DNA of 25,252 nt, from positions 1-25,252 of the forward strand of contig CAMCNE010000028.1 in NCBI GenBank assembly GCA_945875935.1, written 5' to 3'. Position numbers and translations under genes: made by a program. Under the pieces are notes generated by a model that was given only the letters and a program-made list of their open reading frames with translations, was not told where the DNA came from and searched no databases. Position 1 is the stretch's first letter, and each line of letters begins with the position of its first letter. This document shows, piece by piece, positions 20,435 through 25,252 of the stretch. The stretch is from Bordetella parapertussis (GTDB lineage: Bacteria; Pseudomonadota; Gammaproteobacteria; Burkholderiales; Burkholderiaceae_C).

Positions 20435-22725
20435 ACAAGAGCCGACATACCGCAGGCGTCGACCCGCAGCAGCCCCGGTTGCTGCTCGTCGATGACGACG
20501 AAGTCAACTTGCTGTTGACCTCGATCGCGCTGCGCGAGCGCGGCTTTGTGGTCACCGAGGTGGCCAGCGGCCAGCAAGCGCTCGACACCCTGGCCGGCTG
20601 GCAGCCCGATGTGGTGGTGCTCGACGCCCTGATGCCGGGCATGGACGGCTTTGACACCTGCCGCGAGCTGCGCAAGTTGCCCGCCTGTGCCTCGTTGCCG
20701 GTGCTGATGCTGACCGGTCTTGACGACGACGCCTCGATCAACCACGCCTACGAGGTCGGTGCCACCGACTTCTTCGTCAAGTCCAACCAATGGAGCTTGC
20801 TCGACGGCCGGCTGCGCTACCTGCTTCGCTCGTCGCGCACGCGCATCGAGCTCGAGCGCAGCGAAAACAGCCTGGCGCGTGCGCAGGACTTGGCGCGCAT
20901 GGGCAGCTTCGAGTGGCTTGTCGGCTCGAGTGCACCCGACTTTTCGCCTCAGGCGCTGCGCGTGTTCCAGCGCGAGCCGCACGAGGTGCTGTCCTTCGGG
21001 ACCTTGGTGCGCATGCTGCCCAAGGAAGAGCGACGCGGCAAGCGCACCATGCTTGCCGAAACCCTCGAGACGGTCGCACCGCTCACCCGTGACATTCCGA
21101 TGCGGCTGCCCGACGGGCTGGTTCACATCGTGCACCTCGAGGCCTCGCCCGAGACCACCGAGTCGGGCGAACTGCTCGGCTACAGCGGCATCGTGCAGGA
21201 CGTGACCGACCGCTGGAACGCCGAACACAAGATCCGCCAGCTCGCGAACTTCGATTCGCTCACCGGCCTGCCCAACCGCAACCAGCTGATCGAGCGCACC
21301 GAGCGCGCACTCGAGGCCGCCCGGCGCATGGGCCATCAGGTCGGCTTGCTGCTGATCGACCTGGACCGCTTCAAGATCATCAACGACACGCTCGGCCACG
21401 CTGCCGGCGACGAGTTGCTCATCGAAGTCGCACGCCGGCTGCGCTCGTGCGTGCGCCACTGCGATCAGGTCAGCGACAACCAGGTCGACTCGATGGGCGC
21501 GCGCGCCTTCCGCACGCTCGAGGCGGTGTGCCGCCTTGGCGGTGACGAGTTCGTGGCGCTGCTGCCCGAGGTGATCGAAGAGCACGATGCCGAGGTCGTG
21601 GCCAACCGCATCCTCGAGCAGATGCGCAACCCCATCCACGTGGGCGGACAGGAATGTTTCGTGTCGGCTTCGGTGGGCATCGCGCTGTTCCCGCGCGACG
21701 GCGCCAACGTCGCCGACCTGCTGCGCAACTCCGACGTGGCGATGTTCGCCGTCAAGGCCCAGGGCCGCAATGCCGCGGCCATTTACCGACCGCAGCTCGC
21801 CGGCAAGGGCCGCGAAAAGCTCGAGCTCGAAAGCGCCTTGCACAAGGCCATCGAGCGCGATGAACTTGTCTTGCATTACCAGCCCAAGGTCGATGTGCGC
21901 ACCGCACGCATGGTGGGCGTCGAAGCGCTGATGCGCTGGAAGCGCAATGGCGTGCTGGTGCCGCCGGCCGACTTCATTCCGCTGGCCGAAGAAACCGGCC
22001 TGATCCGCCCGCTCTCCGAATGGGCCATCCGCGAGGCCGCCCGTCAGGCGCGCGTGTGGGTCGACAGCTTCGGTTTTTCCGAGTCGATCGCCGTCAACCT
22101 GCCCAGCCGCATGTTCGATCGCGGCGATCTGGTCGAGCTGATTCACGAGGCGGTGGTGCAAAACGGCGTGCCGCACCACACCTTGCTGCTCGAGATCACC
22201 GAGAACTCGCTGATGAAAGACCTGCACAGCGTCATCCCGTCGCTGCACCGGCTCAACGAGATCGGCGTCGAGATCTCGATCGACGACTTCGGCACCGGCT
22301 ACTCGTCGCTGGCCTATCTCACCACACTGCCCATCAGCGAGCTGAAGATCGACCGCGGCTTCATCCGCGATCTGGGCATGACGCCGCAAAGCTCGGCCGT
22401 GGTCACCGCCATCATTGCGCTGGCGCGCTCACTCGGTTTGCGCGTGATTGCCGAGGGCGTTGAAACCCGTCGCCAGATGGAAGTGCTGCACCGCCTGGGC
22501 TGCAGCGTGATGCAGGGCTACCTGTTCAGCAAGCCCAAGCCGGCCGACGAGATCGAGCCCTGGCTCAAGGACACCGTGCTGCCCAAGCTGACGTCGTGGA
22601 TCGGCCCGGCAGGCACCGAAGAGCCGGCCCGGGATGCGCCACGGCAAGAACCCGCGCAGCTGCGAGAGTCTCCACCCGCTGCCTCCACACACACCCCACA
22701 ACGCGCTTCGAACAACGCAAACTGA
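20431..22725 (+). CDS. Response regulator with REC-PAS-GGDEF-EAL domains (cyclic-di-GMP turnover)
   Basis: Encodes 764 residues. The receiver (about 15-135) has LLLVDDDEVN, phosphoacceptor Asp65 in VVVLDALMPGMDGFD and FFVKSN, with Lys followed by Ser not Pro. A PAS-like region follows (about 150-265: ARMGSFEWLV, YSGIVQDVTDR). The GGDEF domain (about 275-440) keeps FDSLTGLPNRN, LIDLDRFKIINDTLGHAAGD and an intact GGDEF at 370-374. About 20 extra residues (around 343-362) precede the motif, and the usual inhibitory-site RxxD reads RTLE. The EAL domain (about 455-695) has EAL at 498-500, AVNLPSRMF, LLEITENSL, SIDDFGTGYSSLAY, LKIDRGFI, IAEGVET and VMQGYLFSKP, so all metal and substrate residues look present. 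It may make or break cyclic-di-GMP under receiver control. It is coupled to the Hpt gene by ATGA and precedes a diguanylate cyclase by 3 bases. Confidence 0.95.
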   Translation: MNKSRHTAGVDPQQPRLLLVDDDEVNLLLTSIALRERGFVVTEVASGQQALDTLAGWQPDVVVLDALMPGMDGFDTCRELRKLPACASLPVLMLTGLDDDASINHAYEVGATDFFVKSNQWSLLDGRLRYLLRSSRTRIELERSENSLARAQDLARMGSFEWLVGSSAPDFSPQALRVFQREPHEVLSFGTLVRMLPKEERRGKRTMLAETLETVAPLTRDIPMRLPDGLVHIVHLEASPETTESGELLGYSGIVQDVTDRWNAEHKIRQLANFDSLTGLPNRNQLIERTERALEAARRMGHQVGLLLIDLDRFKIINDTLGHAAGDELLIEVARRLRSCVRHCDQVSDNQVDSMGARAFRTLEAVCRLGGDEFVALLPEVIEEHDAEVVANRILEQMRNPIHVGGQECFVSASVGIALFPRDGANVADLLRNSDVAMFAVKAQGRNAAAIYRPQLAGKGREKLELESALHKAIERDELVLHYQPKVDVRTARMVGVEALMRWKRNGVLVPPADFIPLAEETGLIRPLSEWAIREAARQARVWVDSFGFSESIAVNLPSRMFDRGDLVELIHEAVVQNGVPHHTLLLEITENSLMKDLHSVIPSLHRLNEIGVEISIDDFGTGYSSLAYLTTLPISELKIDRGFIRDLGMTPQSSAVVTAIIALARSLGLRVIAEGVETRRQMEVLHRLGCSVMQGYLFSKPKPADEIEPWLKDTVLPKLTSWIGPAGTEEPARDAPRQEPAQLRESPPAASTHTPQRASNNAN

Positions 22726-22728
22726 TCC

Positions 22729-24642
22729 ATGGCCATCACGAAACCTCCGCCGAAAGCAGGTGCGGCGGCGGCCCCCTCACCAGCCACCCCACTGAGTTCG
22801 GACACGCCGGCTCAGCTCGCCAAGGCCGCCTTGCGGCGCCTGGCACTCGACAAGCTCGAACCGACCCCCGACAACTACGCCCGTGCCTATCAGCTCGAGC
22901 AGGGCGGCCCGCCCCCGGCGTCCCTGCCAGAGCGCGCCCAGCGCACGCTCGAGCGGCTGGTCGCGCGTGGCTTTGAAGGTGATGCGGCCACCGCCATCCT
23001 CAGTGCGCTGCTCGATGGCGACTGGGAGCGCGCCGAACGTGCCATCAGCGAGCCGCAAGCCGGTGGTGATGCGCTGGCCACGCTGATCGAACGCCTCGTT
23101 CGCAGCGTCGAGCGCGGCGGCAAGCAATGGACCACCGCGCGCAAGAAAGACAGCCTGCAGCGCGTGCTTGCCGGCAGCCGTGGTGACTCGGTGCGGCTGC
23201 AGCAGCGCTTGCGTCAGCTGGTCACCAACTGGGAAGCCGACACCATGGGCGCCGGTGACGAGCCCGCCGACGCAGCAGCCCCGGGCGCAGCCGGCGATGT
23301 CGTTGCCGCCGCGCCCGCACCTTCATCCACACCCGCCAGTGCCACGGCCGCGCGAGCCGAGAAGCCTGCTGCCGAGCCACCGGCTGCGAGCAGCGTGCGC
23401 CAAGACGCACCACCTGCCGGACCGCAGCCCGGTGAGCGTGCCGTGGTGGTGCTGGGCAACACGGTGGTGCGCGCCATGCCGTCGCAAGACGCCATCAGCC
23501 GATCGCTTGCCGATGCCATCGGACAGGCGGCGCAGCGCTTTCGCCAAGACAGTGCGACCCCGGAAGACGCCCGCGAAATCGAAGTGCTGTGCGACCGTGC
23601 CGACTGGGTGCTGCAGCACCGCGAGCACCTGTTCGAGCAGATCAGCGGGCTGTGCCTTGAATTGACATCCAGCCTGACCGAGCTGGCCGAGGACGACAGC
23701 TGGGCGCAGGGCCAGTGCGATGCGATGCGGCTGACCGTCGAAGAAGGCCTCACCGCACGCGGCGTCAAGTCGGTCAGCGAGCTGCTGCGCACCACGCGCA
23801 GCCGCCAGGCCGAGTTGCGCCTTGAGCGCGACAGCGCCCGCGACGCGCTCAAGCTGCTGATCAACCGCATGCTCAGCGAACTGGGCGAACTCGGCTCGCA
23901 AACCGGGCGCTTCCATGAAAGCGTGGGCCGCTATGCCGACGTCATCGAAAGTGCCGACACGCTCGAGAGCCTGGCCGGCGTGGTGCGCGAGATGGTCGAG
24001 GAAAGCCGCACCGTGCAGCTGCTGGTCTCGCAGACGCAGCACCGCCTGGAAGAAGAGCACGCGCGGGCCAGCGAGCTGTCCAACCGCGTGGGTGAGCTCG
24101 AAGGCGAGTTGCGCCGGCTGTCCAGCGAGGTCTCCACCGATCAGCTCACGCAGATCGCCAACCGCCGCGGCCTGCTGCAGGCGTTCGACATCGAATGCGC
24201 ACGGCTGCAGCGCGCCGAGGGCGATGTGCCCGACGAGGACAAGCCCGCCGGCCTGTCGATCGGGCTGCTCGACATCGACAACTTCAAGAAACTCAACGAC
24301 GAACTCGGCCACAGCGCCGGCGACGAGGCGCTCAAGGCGCTGGCCGCCACCGTCAGCAAGACCTTGCGCCCGACCGACATGGTGGCGCGCTACGGCGGCG
24401 AGGAGTTTGTGGTGCTGCTGCCCGACACCCCGGTCGATGAAGGCCAGCAGATCCTGACCCGGCTGCAGCGCTCGCTCACCGGCGGGCTTTTCATGCACGA
24501 GAACAAGCAGATCTTTGTCACCTTCTCGGCCGGCATCACCGCCTACTGCCCCGGCGAGCGCATCGAGGACGCCCTCGAGCGTGCCGACATGGCGCTGTAC
24601 CAGGCCAAGCGTGCAGGCAAGAATAGGACCCTCATCGGCTGA
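22729..24642 (+). CDS. GGDEF-domain diguanylate cyclase with long helical N-terminal region
   Basis: Encodes 637 residues and starts 4 bases after the previous stop, so it is probably co-translated. Residues ~30-165 are helical with LAKAALRRLALDKLEPTPDNYARAYQ-type sequence, seen in other proteobacterial GGDEF proteins of unknown input. A Pro/Ala-rich linker (about 175-230) follows, then helical and coiled-coil regions (about 240-465, for example QLLVSQTQHRLEEEHARASE and NRVGELEGELRRLSSEV). The GGDEF domain (about 470-637) has STDQLTQIANRRGL, GLLDIDNFKKLNDELGHSAG and GGEEF at 556-560. A standard inhibitory site RxxD is present at Arg547-Asp550, exactly five residues before GGEEF, so product inhibition is expected. 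No membrane segment is visible. It should synthesise cyclic-di-GMP from two GTP. Confidence 0.95.
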   Translation: MAITKPPPKAGAAAAPSPATPLSSDTPAQLAKAALRRLALDKLEPTPDNYARAYQLEQGGPPPASLPERAQRTLERLVARGFEGDAATAILSALLDGDWERAERAISEPQAGGDALATLIERLVRSVERGGKQWTTARKKDSLQRVLAGSRGDSVRLQQRLRQLVTNWEADTMGAGDEPADAAAPGAAGDVVAAAPAPSSTPASATAARAEKPAAEPPAASSVRQDAPPAGPQPGERAVVVLGNTVVRAMPSQDAISRSLADAIGQAAQRFRQDSATPEDAREIEVLCDRADWVLQHREHLFEQISGLCLELTSSLTELAEDDSWAQGQCDAMRLTVEEGLTARGVKSVSELLRTTRSRQAELRLERDSARDALKLLINRMLSELGELGSQTGRFHESVGRYADVIESADTLESLAGVVREMVEESRTVQLLVSQTQHRLEEEHARASELSNRVGELEGELRRLSSEVSTDQLTQIANRRGLLQAFDIECARLQRAEGDVPDEDKPAGLSIGLLDIDNFKKLNDELGHSAGDEALKALAATVSKTLRPTDMVARYGGEEFVVLLPDTPVDEGQQILTRLQRSLTGGLFMHENKQIFVTFSAGITAYCPGERIEDALERADMALYQAKRAGKNRTLIG

Positions 24643-24652
24643 CTGATCACGC

Positions 24653-25252
24653 ATGGACCCCCACCCTGTCGAACCGGTTGACTACAGCGTGCGCCGGGGC
24701 GCGGCCTGGTGGACCGGCATGCTGCTGGCCCTGACGGGGTTCATCGCACTGTGTGTGTGGGTGGCGTGGTCGCCGGCGGTGGATCTGGAAGATTTCTGGC
24801 CATCGCACCTGTGGCTGCAGGTGCTGCTGGTGCTGCTGGTCGCCTTTGTCGTGCTGGTGGTGGTGGTGCGCATCGTCTACCGATCAACGCCTCGCGATGT
24901 CGCCATCTCCGACCTGTCGCCCGAGGCGCTGCGCCGCCTGCGGCCCACCGAGGTGGGGCGTTTCGTGCGCCACGCCTTCGAGCTTCGCGGCTATCAGGCG
25001 GTTTCACCGGCCGACACCGATCTGGCCGACGACTGCGCGCTCGACCTTGAGCTGCGCAAGGACCGTCAGACCTATGTGGTGCGCTGCAAGCACTGGAAAT
25101 CCGTTCGCGTGGATGCCGATGCGGTGCGTGACTTTCACGCGCAAATCGTCACCAGCCGTGCGGCGGGCGGCTTCTTGCTGAGCACCGGCCGCTTCAGCCA
25201 TGAGTCGGTGCGCTATGTGCGCGACTGCAACCTGACGCTGATCGACGGCAAG
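24653..25252 (+). CDS. Membrane-anchored Mrr-like restriction-endonuclease-fold protein (partial, right edge)
   Basis: The first 200 codons are in the window and the frame is open to its end. Two membrane helices lie at about 18-40 and 53-73 (WTGMLLALTGFIALCVWVAW and LWLQVLLVLLVAFVVLVVVV), then a cytoplasmic part. Residues 85-200 resemble the Mrr catalytic domain: LRPTEVGRFVRHAFELRGYQ, DDCALDLELRKDRQTYVVRC, HWKSVRVDADAVRDFHAQIV, GGFLLSTGRFSHESVRYVRD and LTLIDGK. The PD-(D/E)xK-type residues would be Asp131 and Lys146, but the usual Gln/Glu two residues before the Lys is Arg144. It may therefore be a weak or inactive nuclease. Whether it acts on DNA is unknown. It begins 10 bases after the diguanylate cyclase. 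Confidence 0.8.
   Translation, partial: MDPHPVEPVDYSVRRGAAWWTGMLLALTGFIALCVWVAWSPAVDLEDFWPSHLWLQVLLVLLVAFVVLVVVVRIVYRSTPRDVAISDLSPEALRRLRPTEVGRFVRHAFELRGYQAVSPADTDLADDCALDLELRKDRQTYVVRCKHWKSVRVDADAVRDFHAQIVTSRAAGGFLLSTGRFSHESVRYVRDCNLTLIDGK

Noticed and set aside
20179..22389. 736-codon open frame on the minus strand opposite the REC-PAS-GGDEF-EAL gene
   Set aside because: It is an antisense shadow of a gene with intact GGDEF and EAL motifs and has no family resemblance of its own.

Overview
The window is a GC-rich (roughly two-thirds G+C), gene-dense stretch of a motile Gram-negative bacterium, most likely a betaproteobacterium of the order Burkholderiales. The evidence is the gene order (flgN-flgM-flgA divergent from flgBCDEFGHIJKL), a P-ring and L-ring set, a FlgJ with a fused muramidase domain, and a DUF3034-type gene beside flgMN. 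Leptothrix, Sphaerotilus or Rubrivivax relatives are plausible, but the genus cannot be fixed from sequence reading alone. No tRNA, rRNA, CRISPR array, insertion sequence or integrase was seen.

Left part (1-2188, minus strand): a DUF3034-like secreted protein that runs off the left edge, flgN (export chaperone), flgM (anti-sigma-28) and flgA (P-ring chaperone). A near-perfect sigma-28 (FliA) promoter lies directly upstream of flgM, so flgM-flgN and possibly the DUF3034 gene can form a late-class transcript, while flgA is transcribed from the 133-base divergent region at 2189-2321.

Middle part (2322-13015, plus strand): the complete rod-hook operon in canonical order, flgB, C, D, E, F, G, H, I, J, K, L, all intact and tightly spaced. 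Two oddities sit inside it. A 36-codon open frame, probably part of a palindromic intergenic repeat, bridges flgB and flgC with ATGA overlaps at both ends. The end of flgH is AT-rich and full of rare codons, and it runs into a perfect 9-bp stem-loop that carries the flgI Shine-Dalgarno sequence in its loop.

Right part (13062-24642): a signalling island directly behind flgL. It holds a degenerate-EAL/HDOD protein, a soluble 1125-residue multi-PAS kinase of the HisKA_2 type, and a REC-ANTAR response regulator (a predicted RNA-binding antiterminator). Then come a convergent membrane histidine kinase, a stand-alone Hpt protein, a REC-PAS-GGDEF-EAL protein and a GGDEF diguanylate cyclase. Together they look like phosphorelay and cyclic-di-GMP circuits placed next to the flagellar genes. 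The kinase-ANTAR pair and the Hpt/REC-GGDEF-EAL pair are the most interesting candidates for an uncharacterised flagellum-linked control system. The right edge (24653-25252) holds the start of a membrane-anchored Mrr-like nuclease-fold protein, cut by the window end.
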